Virus record (IMG/VR): IMGVR_UViG_3300035698_035310 | Coordinates: 186,001-250,000 of that record | Direction: 5' to 3' (one strand) | DNA length: 64,000 bases | Source: a virus | In this document: piece by piece, positions 8,481-16,391 of the stretch | How the letters are laid out: every line of letters starts with the position of its first letter | Numbering within the stretch: the stretch's first letter is position 1 | Program-made: the position numbers and the translations under genes | Notes under the pieces: generated by a model | Seen by the model: the letters and a program-made list of their open reading frames with translations, nothing else | What the model was told of the DNA's origin: nothing | Databases searched by the model: none

Positions 8481-9029
8481 TTATTTTATCATCGCTTGTG
8501 CATGATCACTGCTATTTCCACAATACAATGTCGTGGGAGAACCATATAAAGACCAGCCATCCAATAGTGCCTCATTAACTGCATTTGTTATAGCAGAAGA
8601 ACTGGTTTCTGATAACAATTTATATTTTGTAAGTTTTGGTGTTTCATCATTGTCTGATTTAATATCAACATAATCAGGCATATCATCAGATGCGATCCAG
8701 CGACCTGCATCAATGCTGTAAAAATATGTTCCACACGCAAATGATTTATTGGTGTGAATAATTTCTATTGCAGTTTCTAATTCAATGTGTATTCTATCCA
8801 TTGAGATAGTTTGCTCTTTGGTAAACTCCGTGCCGCCATGTTGATCAGTCTTACCTTCGGGTTCGATGCCCAACATTTCTCCAATATCAAAGTATATTCG
8901 ATATCCAGAGTTTCCATATGGGCGCTTGGGATCAATTTTTACTGCACCATATGAATAACTATCATCATGCATGAATACGCTGTTAGCCAATAATGTTATA
9001 TGATCTTCCGTTAATTCAAATTCTCTCAT
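8481..9029 (-). CDS. Protein with C-terminal DUF1737-like domain
   Basis: 182 aa. N-terminal 120 residues are an unrecognised alpha/beta domain. The C-terminal 45 residues (YKLLSETSSSAITNAVNEALLDGWSLYG) match the DUF1737 pattern: a strand, a helix, then GWxxYG. DUF1737 proteins are small and of unknown function; two further copies are at 9.3 and 62.9 kb. Confidence 0.75.
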   Translation of the reverse strand: MREFELTEDHITLLANSVFMHDDSYSYGAVKIDPKRPYGNSGYRIYFDIGEMLGIEPEGKTDQHGGTEFTKEQTISMDRIHIELETAIEIIHTNKSFACGTYFYSIDAGRWIASDDMPDYVDIKSDNDETPKLTKYKLLSETSSSAITNAVNEALLDGWSLYGSPTTLYCGNSSDHAQAMIK

Positions 9030-9045
9030 TTCATTTCATCTCCTG

Positions 9046-9300
9046 TTATCCCGTTGCAATTGTAAACGGCCCTTCAAATACTTCTTCGTATTCGTTACTA
9101 CTTAGACCGATATCGAACTCTTTGATAAATATTTGACCATGTTCATTGGGTTCCAAATCTAATACCATATCTCCACCTATACGAATGGCTGCTGTGAGAG
9201 CGCGTATTGCATATATGCATTCAGTTGCACTCATGTCACATAAATCTTCTTCCGATGGTATATTGTCAACTATCGTTTGTGGTTTTAATTTTAGTTTCAT
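9046..9300 (-). CDS. Hypothetical protein
   Basis: 84 aa, acidic, soluble; abuts the stop of the DUF1737 gene upstream with no spacing, so probably translationally coupled. No family recognised. Confidence 0.7.
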   Translation of the reverse strand: MKLKLKPQTIVDNIPSEEDLCDMSATECIYAIRALTAAIRIGGDMVLDLEPNEHGQIFIKEFDIGLSSNEYEEVFEGPFTIATG

Positions 9301-9513
9301 TTAATTTGGTCCCATATCTAATGGTATAGAATTGGAATATTTAACCATTGGTTGTGTAAATGTTTTATATCTATGTCCACCTTGTGATAAATTTTCATTT
9401 GTTGCTATTGATCCATATGGTTGCCATCCGTCGAATATCTCTGCATTAACATGCTTGGTTAAAGTTGATTCAGATTCACACGATATTATTTTATATTCTG
9501 ATATTCTTTCCAT
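9301..9513 (-). CDS. DUF1737-like small protein
   Basis: 70 aa. EYKIISCESESTLTKHVNAEIFDGWQPYGS is a clear DUF1737-type strand-helix-GWxPxG motif. ATG at 9513 has GAGGA seven bases upstream; a TTG further out is less likely. Confidence 0.8.
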   Translation of the reverse strand: MERISEYKIISCESESTLTKHVNAEIFDGWQPYGSIATNENLSQGGHRYKTFTQPMVKYSNSIPLDMGPN

Positions 9514-9524
9514 TAAATTCCTCT

Positions 9525-9956
9525 TCAAGTAGTTAAAAATTTTTCACGATCTACTGACAATTGATTAGATTCTTGTCTGAAATAATCAGCATATATTTGA
9601 TCTGTAAATGAAAACATGTATGCTGGTTTTCTATTAGGCATGAATGATTTACTCGTAAATCGATCATCGTTGCTAGGTTCTACATATCCCCATTGAACGG
9701 TATAATCTGCACAACTATAGTTTAATGAATCCAATAATATATCATAACATCTATCCGTGCCATGCCCAAATCTTAATACATGAACTTCATTATGTGGGCG
9801 TGATACGATAGATTCCATTTCGTCTAACGCAACTCTATTACCACCACCATTGGATTCACAACCATGATTAACACAAAATATTAAATCATGCCCATCTTTA
9901 GAGGTTTTTTCCATGTCTGATTCGCCACATATAGGGCAATTTACCCATTCTAACAT
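9525..9956 (-). CDS. Lar-like zinc-ribbon protein
   Basis: 143 aa. The first 40 residues, CPIC-(x20)-C-(x4)-C, resemble the zinc ribbon of Lar (restriction alleviation) and similar phage proteins. The remainder is an unrecognised domain. Anti-restriction activity is a family-based guess only. SD AGGAG, first gene after the promoter at 9992-10019. Confidence 0.7.
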   Translation of the reverse strand: MLEWVNCPICGESDMEKTSKDGHDLIFCVNHGCESNGGGNRVALDEMESIVSRPHNEVHVLRFGHGTDRCYDILLDSLNYSCADYTVQWGYVEPSNDDRFTSKSFMPNRKPAYMFSFTDQIYADYFRQESNQLSVDREKFLTT

Positions 9957-9991
9957 CACAACAATCTCCTTTTATATGCTATCGATTAAAC

Positions 9992-10019
9992 AGTATAACA
10001 TTTATTGCGCTAATGTCAA
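9992..10019 (-). promoter_or_regulatory. Promoter, minus strand
   Basis: TTGACA, 16 bases, TATACT; belongs to the left-arm class in which the -10 is preceded by a T-rich GTT. Confidence 0.7.
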
Positions 10020-10031
10020 TACCCTATGTCG

Positions 10032-10145
10032 TTAAGTGATCGTAGTTGTGAGTTTTGGATGACGTTTTAAATCATCAACCCACTGGTCAGAACTAATAGC
10101 CCCAGTATCATCATATAATGTTCGATATAATCTAGTTTTAATCAT
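10032..10145 (-). CDS. Short truncated MORN-cluster protein
   Basis: 37 aa ([15 protein letters not shown]...). Start overlaps the upstream MORN-like stop as ATGA. Shares the opening MIKT with its neighbour but lacks the HRxDGPA repeats. It could be a decayed last member of the tandem cluster. Confidence 0.5.
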   Translation of the reverse strand: MIKTRLYRTLYDDTGAISSDQWVDDLKRHPKLTTTIT

Positions 10146-10387
10146 GTGTACATCGTTTTCATAAGTAATGGATCATTATCGGTATGGACGCAGTACTCTT
10201 CAAGTGAACATACATGGTTATTAAAATACCAAAACACACTTTCTACTTGACCGGTTTCATAATAATATATTTGTGCTGGACCATCATTTCTTTGATATAC
10301 GCTCGAGTCGCCGTCGCGATACCACGCTTCTCCACTGAGGTTTCCTGACATATAATGTGAACGTAATATATATGGAGTTTTAATCAT
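10142..10387 (-). CDS. MORN/YwqK-like repeat protein
   Basis: 81 aa. Contains [36 protein letters not shown], then the family C-terminus [24 protein letters not shown] coupled to its upstream paralogue. Confidence 0.8.
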   Translation of the reverse strand: MIKTPYILRSHYMSGNLSGEAWYRDGDSSVYQRNDGPAQIYYYETGQVESVFWYFNNHVCSLEEYCVHTDNDPLLMKTMYT

Positions 10388-10779
10388 ATGTACATCATCT
10401 TCATAAATAATTCATCATTGTTCGTTCGATGACACCATATACGAAACGAACATGTTTCATCATCAAGATAATATGTATATTGCGTTTTTCCCGAAAGGTA
10501 ATAATTTATAATTGCTGGTCCGTCAATTCTGTGATGTTGCCCTTCTAAACACCATTGCTCTGTATCTATGTTGCCTCTTTTATCATATCGTATTATAGCA
10601 GGACCATTGTCTTTATGAATGCAATCATTATTAACCCACACACGACTAGATATATCACCGTTATGATTATAATATATAGCAGCAGGACCATCTGATCTAT
10701 GATGTATATTATTTTCATACCATCTCATGCAATATAATTTACCCGAATGATAATATTCGTTTTCTGTGCGTATTGTCAT
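10384..10779 (-). CDS. MORN/YwqK-like repeat protein (three repeats)
   Basis: 131 aa, the longest of this tract: [23 protein letters not shown] and [12 protein letters not shown] repeats in series, then a divergent C-terminus [20 protein letters not shown]. The start at 10779 overlaps the upstream stop as ATGA; a longer frame exists but would overlap 34 bases. Confidence 0.8.
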   Translation of the reverse strand: MTIRTENEYYHSGKLYCMRWYENNIHHRSDGPAAIYYNHNGDISSRVWVNNDCIHKDNGPAIIRYDKRGNIDTEQWCLEGQHHRIDGPAIINYYLSGKTQYTYYLDDETCSFRIWCHRTNNDELFMKMMYI

Positions 10780-11006
10780 TTGAACATCATCGTCATAAGA
10801 ATGGGACAATTATCGGTTTTTCTGCACCATGTATTAAAATCATATACCGATCCTTCATAATACCACAACACATAATTAATGTTCCCATAATAAGTATAAT
10901 ATATCAAAGCAGGACCATCATCCCTATGTAATATACCAATTTCGCTACTGTATTCATCGCGCAAATGTTTTTCACCCTCATATACTGAATGTAATTTCGA
11001 AAGCAT
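10776..11006 (-). CDS. MORN/YwqK-like repeat protein
   Basis: 76 aa. [26 protein letters not shown] plus C-terminus [18 protein letters not shown]. Start region reads TTGGAGACAGCTATG, nearly the same as the start of the plus-strand MORN operon at 16.38 kb (GGAGACAGTTATG). Confidence 0.8.
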   Translation of the reverse strand: MLSKLHSVYEGEKHLRDEYSSEIGILHRDDGPALIYYTYYGNINYVLWYYEGSVYDFNTWCRKTDNCPILMTMMFK

Positions 11007-11030
11007 AGCTGTCTCCAATCAATTTAGATC

Positions 11031-11058
11031 ATTATATCACATTATCAAATAGTGTCAA
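11031..11058 (-). promoter_or_regulatory. Promoter of the MORN tract
   Basis: TTGACA, 16 bases, TATAAT. Confidence 0.75.
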
Positions 11059-11063
11059 TCAAA

Positions 11064-11333
11064 TCATAATGATATCATCGTCATAAGCAATCGACAGTTA
11101 TTGGTTTTCTTACACCAATCATTTAAAGAAAGATACCATCCATCAAAAAACCAAGAAATATCGGTAATATTATTATTTTCATCAAAATGTATAATAGCGG
11201 GGCCATCATTTCTATGAAAATCACCAAATTTATTAAAATAACATACATGCGTCAATCTGCCGTCTTTTTTATAAAAAGATTGCACAGGATGCACGGGGTT
11301 TTGATCATAATCTAATTCTGGTGGTAATTTCAT
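11064..11333 (-). CDS. MORN/YwqK-like repeat protein
   Basis: 89 aa. HRNDGPAIIHFDENNNITDISWFFDG followed by LNDWCKKTNNCRLLMTMI. ATGA overlap with the upstream paralogue (11330-11333). Its stop lies just below the promoter of the next gene. Confidence 0.8.
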   Translation of the reverse strand: MKLPPELDYDQNPVHPVQSFYKKDGRLTHVCYFNKFGDFHRNDGPAIIHFDENNNITDISWFFDGWYLSLNDWCKKTNNCRLLMTMISL

Positions 11334-11641
11334 GTATACATCAATTTCATAAACAATGGACAGTTATTGGTTTCTGTACACCAGTCTTTTAAAGTATAAT
11401 TTTCTCCATTTAAATACCAATTCAATTCTTCGATGTTTCCATTTATGTCATAAAATATTTGTGCAGGACCGTCAATCCTATGCCACCCACACGATGTATA
11501 CCACAGTTCGCGCTTCACATCACCTGCCATGTAATACAGTATATTAGATGGATGACCATCATCGCGGATTAGCCACGATTTTGACCTCAAATCACCAGAT
11601 TGATAATACTCTAATTCAGGATTTGTCATATCTGAATCCAT
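11330..11641 (-). CDS. MORN/YwqK-like repeat protein
   Basis: 103 aa from the ATG at 11641 (an ATG at 11668 overlaps the upstream gene by 26 bases and cannot be excluded). HRIDGPAQIFYDINGNIEELNWYLNG and C-terminus LKDWCTETNNCPLFMKLMYT. Confidence 0.75.
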   Translation of the reverse strand: MDSDMTNPELEYYQSGDLRSKSWLIRDDGHPSNILYYMAGDVKRELWYTSCGWHRIDGPAQIFYDINGNIEELNWYLNGENYTLKDWCTETNNCPLFMKLMYT

Positions 11642-11642
11642 G

Positions 11643-11807
11643 TTATTTGAACTGATTGATTGTATCATCTAATTCAAGTGAAATCTCTTCCAATGCCTCA
11701 AGGACAAGATACCGAATAATTGCGTCATCAGCCGTAGCCAACTCGCGAATAGACTTAATGATTGTGCTTTGTAATGCTTCAATATCATTCGTGTAATTAA
11801 TAGCCAT
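11643..11807 (-). CDS. Small helical protein
   Basis: 54 aa (MAINYTNDIEALQSTIIKSI...LELDDTINQFK), predicted nearly all helical and possibly a coiled coil. SD AAGGG seven bases before ATG, and its own promoter at 11845-11872. Function unknown. Confidence 0.7.
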   Translation of the reverse strand: MAINYTNDIEALQSTIIKSIRELATADDAIIRYLVLEALEEISLELDDTINQFK

Positions 11808-11844
11808 AATAAATCCCTTCAATAAATTTATTTAATATAACAAC

Positions 11845-11872
11845 AGTATAACACTTAATCAACAAGCGTCAA
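11845..11872 (-). promoter_or_regulatory. Promoter, minus strand
   Basis: TTGACG, 16 bases, TATACT, preceded by AAGTGT as in other left-arm promoters. Confidence 0.7.
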
Positions 11873-11880
11873 GCAAATCC

Positions 11881-12171
11881 TTATTTCAAAATAGGCGTTA
11901 ACTCAGCCCATTCGGCTTTTATTTCCGCGCCATCACTAAATCTAACATTATAAAACATTTTTTTACAATCATGTGATTGACCGCCAGCCCATTTATCAAT
12001 CAACCTAACTATTTCTTGTGTAGCAACATGTATTGCTTTATCGCCAGGATTGTATACATGCACATTCGTTGGTGAAGCCAAAGCACATGCTATATGATTG
12101 TCTCTAACAGAATCTGCTATTAATAATACAATAAACACAATTACAAATAGCACAATTATTTTTTCTTTCAT
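11881..12171 (-). CDS. Small exported or membrane-anchored protein
   Basis: 96 aa. N-terminal hydrophobic helix (residues 4-19, KIIVLFVIVFIVLLIA), then a soluble domain with C29 and C69 and the ending YNVRFSDGAEIKAEWAELTPI, which looks like a small SH3-type barrel. SD AAGGATG. Unknown function. Confidence 0.75.
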   Translation of the reverse strand: MKEKIIVLFVIVFIVLLIADSVRDNHIACALASPTNVHVYNPGDKAIHVATQEIVRLIDKWAGGQSHDCKKMFYNVRFSDGAEIKAEWAELTPILK

Positions 12172-12186
12172 AACATCATCCTTTTT

Positions 12187-12459
12187 TTATTCTTCCCACA
12201 TTAACTTAAATCCAACGATGTCACTTTCTTCTTCAAACCAAAATACAATGTTCTCAACATATTTAAATGTGGGATCAACTGTGAAATAGTAATACCAATC
12301 ACCCGCTAAATTATCATAACACCAATCGTGCATATCTACCGGAATGTTTAGAGGATAAGGAATAGAATACTTATTGCACCATCCCAATATTTTATCTATA
12401 CGAATAGGGTCTCTGTCTGATGATAAATCGCATATATATGAATAAGACAACGTTGTCAA
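12187..12459 (-). CDS. FKLxW-tail family protein (TTG start)
   Basis: 90 aa. Starts at TTG overlapping the previous stop (TTGA), with a strong SD GGGAGGG seven bases upstream that decides the start. It contains two WC motifs (ILGWCNKYS, HDWCYDNLAGDWYYYF) and ends ESDIVGFKLMWEE. Confidence 0.75.
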   Translation of the reverse strand: MTTLSYSYICDLSSDRDPIRIDKILGWCNKYSIPYPLNIPVDMHDWCYDNLAGDWYYYFTVDPTFKYVENIVFWFEEESDIVGFKLMWEE

Positions 12460-12746
12460 GCAACAACCCTCCCAACAACAGCCAATGTTTTGACTTCCGT
12501 CATATAATGACCTCCCAACTGTAATATTGCAATAGTTCCTGACTGCTGTATGCGCCTTATGAAATACTTATGCCATACATATCTATTGTGACTGAAATCA
12601 CGCGGTCTTCTTAACGTGTTTAATATTACACCGAGATCTAAATCAGCATTGCGTATCTTGTAAAAACTACCAAACGTCGGAAATATACCACCTGCGTGAG
12701 TGTCAGTTCCAGATGATCGTTTTAATGTATCCGCCAGTATAACCAT
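12456..12746 (-). CDS. Hypothetical basic protein
   Basis: 96 aa; basic centre NTLRRPRDFSHNRYVWHKYFIRRI. ATG at 12746 lies two bases after the upstream TAG. No family recognised. Confidence 0.65.
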   Translation of the reverse strand: MVILADTLKRSSGTDTHAGGIFPTFGSFYKIRNADLDLGVILNTLRRPRDFSHNRYVWHKYFIRRIQQSGTIAILQLGGHYMTEVKTLAVVGRVVA

Positions 12747-12748
12747 TT

Positions 12749-13228
12749 CTACCAACAAACCCAAATATTAATAACACCTTCGTTGCCATCATCGTCATCT
12801 TCGGCTAAGTGCTTGAATGTGTCGTGCCATACTTGCATGATTTCACGCTGCCAATCTTCTGTCTCTTCATCACAGCAATCCATCGATACACTAACCCAAT
12901 TATATGTATCATTGCGAAATCTACCTTCGTCATCGACGCAGTGTTTCATTTGCCAATGCCAAAAATCCATATATGGACGTTTCTTGAATTTATCATCGGC
13001 GCAATCTTTTTCATATTCTTTGAACCAAATCTGTGATGACCCACGATCCTTGCCATCTGAATCAATCTGTGGATAACCTTTCTTATCATGCCAATCATTG
13101 AAATCGCCAGTACCTGGAAAGAAATGCCGACCAGCATCACGTTGTTTATAACCAAGAATCTTATCTATTGCTCTCGTCATTTCCATAAAGTCATAAAACG
13201 TTACGGTTGTTTTGGTTATTTCAACCAT
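12749..13228 (-). CDS. Hypothetical protein, aromatic and acidic
   Basis: 159 aa. Starts at ATG overlapping the end of the preceding gene by eight bases. Many Trp, His and Asp residues (YMDFWHWQMKHCVDDEGRF, MDCCDEETEDW), ending in an acidic run before INIWVCW. Possible metal binding. No family recognised. Confidence 0.75.
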   Translation of the reverse strand: MVEITKTTVTFYDFMEMTRAIDKILGYKQRDAGRHFFPGTGDFNDWHDKKGYPQIDSDGKDRGSSQIWFKEYEKDCADDKFKKRPYMDFWHWQMKHCVDDEGRFRNDTYNWVSVSMDCCDEETEDWQREIMQVWHDTFKHLAEDDDDGNEGVINIWVCW

Positions 13229-13436
13229 TAAAAAATACCCGTTTAAGTTTTGTGCGATAATTAGATAATTCACTCTGCACCAAATTTTCACTGGTTTGCG
13301 GATAAATGCCGTGCGCCGTTTGTGTGTATTCACCGCTGCGCACACATGCTAAAACTCGTTCACGCATATCAGGAAACGGCACTAAATCAACCCACGCCTT
13401 TGTGCCCGGTTTATAAAAGAACTTCAATTTTTCCAT
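13221..13436 (-). CDS. Hypothetical protein
   Basis: 71 aa, basic, SD GGAG before ATG. Contains KAWVDLVPFPDMRERVLACVRSGEY. Couples to the 12749-13228 gene. Confidence 0.7.
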   Translation of the reverse strand: MEKLKFFYKPGTKAWVDLVPFPDMRERVLACVRSGEYTQTAHGIYPQTSENLVQSELSNYRTKLKRVFFNG

Positions 13437-13445
13437 ACTAATCTC

Positions 13446-13586
13446 CTATTTTAAATGTTTGGAACCAATCGCAATCAATACCGGCTTGTGTGCCGCCAAT
13501 AACGCTTTTATAATTGGTACATGCGGCACCTTCGGTAAATCAGGCACCAACCGCATTACTTCAAAATATGGTACGATTTTTCGCAT
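13446..13586 (-). CDS. Small hydrophobic/basic peptide
   Basis: 46 aa (MRKIVPYFEVMRLVPDLPKVPH...) with a good SD (GAAGGA) and its own promoter immediately upstream. Moderately hydrophobic C-terminal helix (IIKALLAAHKPVLIAIGS). Unknown. Confidence 0.6.
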   Translation of the reverse strand: MRKIVPYFEVMRLVPDLPKVPHVPIIKALLAAHKPVLIAIGSKHLK

Positions 13587-13614
13587 AATAATTCCTTCCT
13601 ATAAGTGAACCTAC

Positions 13615-13642
13615 AGTATAACACTTATTCAGGTTGAGTCAA
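13615..13642 (-). promoter_or_regulatory. Promoter, minus strand
   Basis: TTGACT, 16 bases with AAGTGT, TATACT; overlaps the end of the upstream gene. Confidence 0.7.
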
Positions 13643-13835
13643 GCACCGCGATATCCACATCATACATATGAACCATCTCGAACAACGATTCTTGTGAAAT
13701 TTTATGAAACTCAACTTTCTTGCTAAATTCATCCATCATAAAACCATACCACATAGATTTAAAATCATAATGTAACACAAACCGCAATCCATCATACCCA
13801 TCAAGAAATGTTATATTATAATCAATTACATTCAT
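13629..13835 (-). CDS. Hypothetical protein
   Basis: 68 aa, ATGA overlap with the upstream gene. Contains two Trp/Phe-rich strands, FLDGYDGLRFVLHYDFKSMWYGFM. Unknown. Confidence 0.65.
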   Translation of the reverse strand: MNVIDYNITFLDGYDGLRFVLHYDFKSMWYGFMMDEFSKKVEFHKISQESLFEMVHMYDVDIAVLDST

Positions 13836-14233
13836 GTCCACATCAATTTAATAGCCATACAATCTTCTATGCTATATGGCGCAGTCATTTCGTTATCAAG
13901 CAACCACGCCTCTACCTCATGGGTTGATAAATCAACACCACACAAATACCAAATTTCAGATATATCTTTACCTGATCTATAATTGTAGATCAGTGCAGGA
14001 CCATTCAATCTATGTAGTATACCATTATCGTGCCATGATACCCTAACGGCTTCACCATGACTATTAAATTCACATCGTGTGGGTGCACCAGAATCCCGAT
14101 GTAATTTACCATACTTATACCATTTACGCACCTCTGGTATTTTATTATTGCTATCTAGAAATTCTGTAATAATTTGATATTTTTTTGTAGGGTCCGCTTG
14201 ATGTTTTGGAAGCCTACCGCCAGAATCTCTCAT
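13832..14233 (-). CDS. MORN-like repeats fused to an FKLxW tail
   Basis: 133 aa. N-terminal two thirds have KWYKYGKLHRDSGAPTR and HRLNGPALIYNY repeats; the C-terminus ends SIEDCMAIKLMWT, the hallmark of the other small-protein family here. It links the two families in one polypeptide, suggesting they work together or share an evolutionary origin. Confidence 0.75.
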   Translation of the reverse strand: MRDSGGRLPKHQADPTKKYQIITEFLDSNNKIPEVRKWYKYGKLHRDSGAPTRCEFNSHGEAVRVSWHDNGILHRLNGPALIYNYRSGKDISEIWYLCGVDLSTHEVEAWLLDNEMTAPYSIEDCMAIKLMWT

Positions 14234-14236
14234 TAA

Positions 14237-14602
14237 CTATCCTTTTAACTTACCCAACGCCATTTCTACAAATAACTCCGCATCATCAAGAACTTTAAAC
14301 ACAAACACCGGATTGCTTGTCCATACATTACCCTTAACTATATCACCCGAATATGCACCCGATACCGGATATGCTAACTCTGCATATTCATCCGTGTAAA
14401 TCATATCAACACTATAATCAATTGAATAACTGTCACACCAATAAATCATATTATTTATCGCCGCATATTTGTCATCACCATAACAAAAAGAACAAATCGA
14501 TACAACATATCCACCATGTAATATATTAACAGCCTTCTTATATAGATTCTCATACCTGACATCATGTGCCAAATAACTTGTTATTATACTACTTCCATTC
14601 AT
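14237..14602 (-). CDS. Hypothetical protein
   Basis: 121 aa; contains MIYWCDSYSIDYSVDMIY and ends NPVFVFKVLDDAELFVEMALGK, again resembling the WC...F...EDA layout of the FKLxW-tail family but without the final motif. Confidence 0.7.
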   Translation of the reverse strand: MNGSSIITSYLAHDVRYENLYKKAVNILHGGYVVSICSFCYGDDKYAAINNMIYWCDSYSIDYSVDMIYTDEYAELAYPVSGAYSGDIVKGNVWTSNPVFVFKVLDDAELFVEMALGKLKG

Positions 14603-14623
14603 TTAAATAAACACTTAGCCATA

Positions 14624-14818
14624 TCACTCATTAATTTCGCCCCCTATAACTACATCACTATTAACCATACCACTTAATGACACCTGTGACAAATCACTGA
14701 TACTTATAAAAAAATCAATACCAGCAAACGATGCATGATTATACGTCCAACCATTGGCATTATTATCAATAAATACTGTCAAATCGCCGACGGAGTTATA
14801 TTCACATATCTCAATCAT
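14624..14818 (-). CDS. Hypothetical beta-rich protein
   Basis: 64 aa. Overlaps the upstream gene by eight bases. Alternating hydrophobic residues (GIDFFISISDLSQVSLSG) suggest a small beta fold. Confidence 0.6.
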   Translation of the reverse strand: MIEICEYNSVGDLTVFIDNNANGWTYNHASFAGIDFFISISDLSQVSLSGMVNSDVVIGGEINE

Positions 14819-15041
14819 GTGGCGTAGATTCTTTATATAATTTCATATATACATACTTCGTTAAACTGCGACAACTATATCCATCATGTATATAACCCTC
14901 GCTTTCCTTGATATACTCTAACATACCAGGCGATTCAATCTGCATGGAACCCAACAAGCCCATCTTATATAAATCCATTATTCTATTCGTATCCATAACA
15001 CCAACATAGCACAGTAAGGCACTTATTACAATATAAGCCAT
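14811..15041 (-). CDS. Small exported protein
   Basis: 76 aa. Starts with a hydrophobic segment (MAYIVISALLCYVGVM), a signal or anchor, then a mixed domain with one more cysteine. Unknown function. Confidence 0.6.
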   Translation of the reverse strand: MAYIVISALLCYVGVMDTNRIMDLYKMGLLGSMQIESPGMLEYIKESEGYIHDGYSCRSLTKYVYMKLYKESTPHD

Positions 15042-15069
15042 AGGTTTAAGGAAAATATTTCTATGGGTA

Positions 15070-15288
15070 TCAGGCCACGGTTAAAATGTCCACACTTACG
15101 TCATCAATCGTATATATTTCAACCAATTTTTTCTGTGACATAACCCGCTTCAACACACGCAAAAATGATCCATGAAAATAAGTGACACCCAACATTTGAG
15201 TCTCATTATTTTCATCTATAAACATGAATTCATAAAATTTACTATTAAACGACGATCTCTTGTAACTGATGAACCGAACTACCGCCAT
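15070..15288 (-). CDS. Hypothetical protein
   Basis: 72 aa from ATG (MAVVRFISYKRSS), chosen because AAGGGG lies 11 bases upstream. Beta-rich, basic. No family recognised. Confidence 0.65.
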   Translation of the reverse strand: MAVVRFISYKRSSFNSKFYEFMFIDENNETQMLGVTYFHGSFLRVLKRVMSQKKLVEIYTIDDVSVDILTVA

Positions 15289-15342
15289 GAAACACTTACC
15301 CCTTGAATGGTGTCTTAATGATCTCAATCGTGCGAATATATA

Positions 15343-15435
15343 TCACAATAAGAACACTCCGCCTATCAGTAAAAACAATCCCAATACAACACCCATCATC
15401 CCTATAACAATCAAACACTTGGCTTTATCACTCAT
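15343..15435 (-). CDS. 30-aa membrane microprotein
   Basis: MSDKAKCLIVIGMMGVVLGL then LFLLIG-type residues: a single transmembrane helix. ATGA overlap with the upstream gene (15432-15435) supports translation. Confidence 0.6.
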   Translation of the reverse strand: MSDKAKCLIVIGMMGVVLGLFLLIGGVFLL

Positions 15436-15767
15436 TCTTTGTCCCTCCGGCGTTTGATATCATCTTGAATTTCAACTTCTAATTCACGTATTCGTTCAAC
15501 ATAATAAGCATCAATGTTTCCCTTATATACCAAATGCTCAGTTATAACAACAGAACACACTTTCAAAATATCAGGAGGGAAATCTTTGTAATTCTTCCTT
15601 AACATAGATGACTTACTATGATCATGTTTATTAAAAAACAAACTTTTACAAAAATTTTGTTGGTTTGATTTAGGAAATATATCAGCGTTAGCAGTAGAAG
15701 AAAATACCACCACCATAAACACCACCGCCAGCAAACATACAATTATAAATATCCTGTGCCTCATCAT
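15432..15767 (-). CDS. Small periplasmic protein
   Basis: 111 aa from ATG 15767 (a TTG at 15779 has a closer SD and is possible). Signal peptide of about 28 residues ending TANA before DIFPKS, two cysteines, and a charged helical C-terminus (VERIRELEVEIQDDIKRRRDKE). Its first 80 bases overlap another gene in a different frame. Confidence 0.7.
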   Translation of the reverse strand: MMRHRIFIIVCLLAVVFMVVVFSSTANADIFPKSNQQNFCKSLFFNKHDHSKSSMLRKNYKDFPPDILKVCSVVITEHLVYKGNIDAYYVERIRELEVEIQDDIKRRRDKE

Positions 15768-15861
15768 CAAGATGTGCAATACGCTCCTTGATTAACAAAT
15801 CTATATCAATTACTAACTGTTTAGCTAATAATTCCGCCGCATCTATTTCATCATCTGTCAT
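15688..15861 (-). CDS. Small helical protein overlapping a secreted-protein gene
   Basis: 57 aa: an acidic helix (MTDDEIDAAELLAKQLVIDID...) with SD AAGGGG, then a Gly-rich end (FAGGGVYGGGIFF) encoded within the signal peptide of the next gene. The long out-of-frame overlap is unusual for this window. Confidence 0.6.
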   Translation of the reverse strand: MTDDEIDAAELLAKQLVIDIDLLIKERIAHLDDEAQDIYNCMFAGGGVYGGGIFFYC

Positions 15862-15872
15862 TAATTATCCCC

Positions 15873-15944
15873 TTATTGTGGTTCACCAAGAACCATAACC
15901 CCCACCACTACACAAACAAACAAAACTATCAACCAAAAACCCAT
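15873..15944 (-). CDS. 23-aa membrane microprotein
   Basis: A single hydrophobic helix (MGFWLIVLFVCVVVGVMVLG) followed by EPQ. SD GAGGA before ATG. Too short to be certain. Confidence 0.5.
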   Translation of the reverse strand: MGFWLIVLFVCVVVGVMVLGEPQ

Positions 15945-16009
15945 ATTAATTTCCTCATTTTTATTTCTTTTTTAGTTAAACCCACCGCAATTATAAATCG
16001 ATCTGTATA

Positions 16010-16228
16010 TTAATCTGGTCTTGGTTTATCCGCATACGGCGAAATATCAATTCGAATTAACCCATCAGTAGCTACTACATGCTGAAATAAATAACCATCA
16101 GCCGTATACCGAGTTAATCGTTCTGGGGTAAATCCATCAACACGACGACAAAACCATGCCGTAGCAGCTACACATCCCATTCTTCGTTTTTTGGATTTCC
16201 ATTCCAATATTGCCTCATCTATGCACAT
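16010..16228 (-). CDS. Conserved phage hypothetical protein
   Basis: 72 aa. RRMGCVAATAWFCRRVDGF, PERLTRYTADG and HVVATDGLIRIDISPYAD form a pattern I recognise from phage hypothetical proteins (a GCVxATxWF...HVVATxG layout, reminiscent of Cys/His-type folds). ATG at 16228 follows GGAGG; a longer start overlaps that SD. Confidence 0.75.
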   Translation of the reverse strand: MCIDEAILEWKSKKRRMGCVAATAWFCRRVDGFTPERLTRYTADGYLFQHVVATDGLIRIDISPYADKPRPD

Positions 16229-16251
16229 ATTAATTTCCTCCATATAATATC

Positions 16252-16280
16252 ATAATAACACCATGGGACAGTTATGTCAA
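16252..16280 (-). promoter_or_regulatory. Promoter with TAACTGTCCCA spacer
   Basis: TTGACA, 17 bases, TATTAT. The spacer start TAACTGTCCCA recurs in the minus promoters at 18.8 kb and, with one change, at 20.95 kb. Confidence 0.7.
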
Positions 16281-16281
16281 G

Positions 16282-16340
16282 AATTATAGATTGGCTTAAA
16301 TCAGCCATTTCAATCGTGGTCTGCCGTGGGGAGGAGACGG
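16282..16340 (+). repeat. Leader repeat, copy 1
   Basis: ATTATAGATTGGCTTAAA, CAGCCATT, CAATC and CCGTGGGG-GGAGAC blocks match the copy at 17976-18027. It can fold as GATTGG...CCAATC or TGGCT...AGCCA. Lies just upstream of the promoter of the plus-strand MORN operon. Confidence 0.75.
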
Positions 16341-16368
16341 TTGACATCACCAATAACTGTGATATAAT
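16341..16368 (+). promoter_or_regulatory. Promoter of plus-strand MORN operon
   Basis: TTGACA, 16 bases, TATAAT; start expected near 16375. Confidence 0.75.
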
Positions 16369-16391
16369 AATCTAAACAGTTGGAGACAGTT

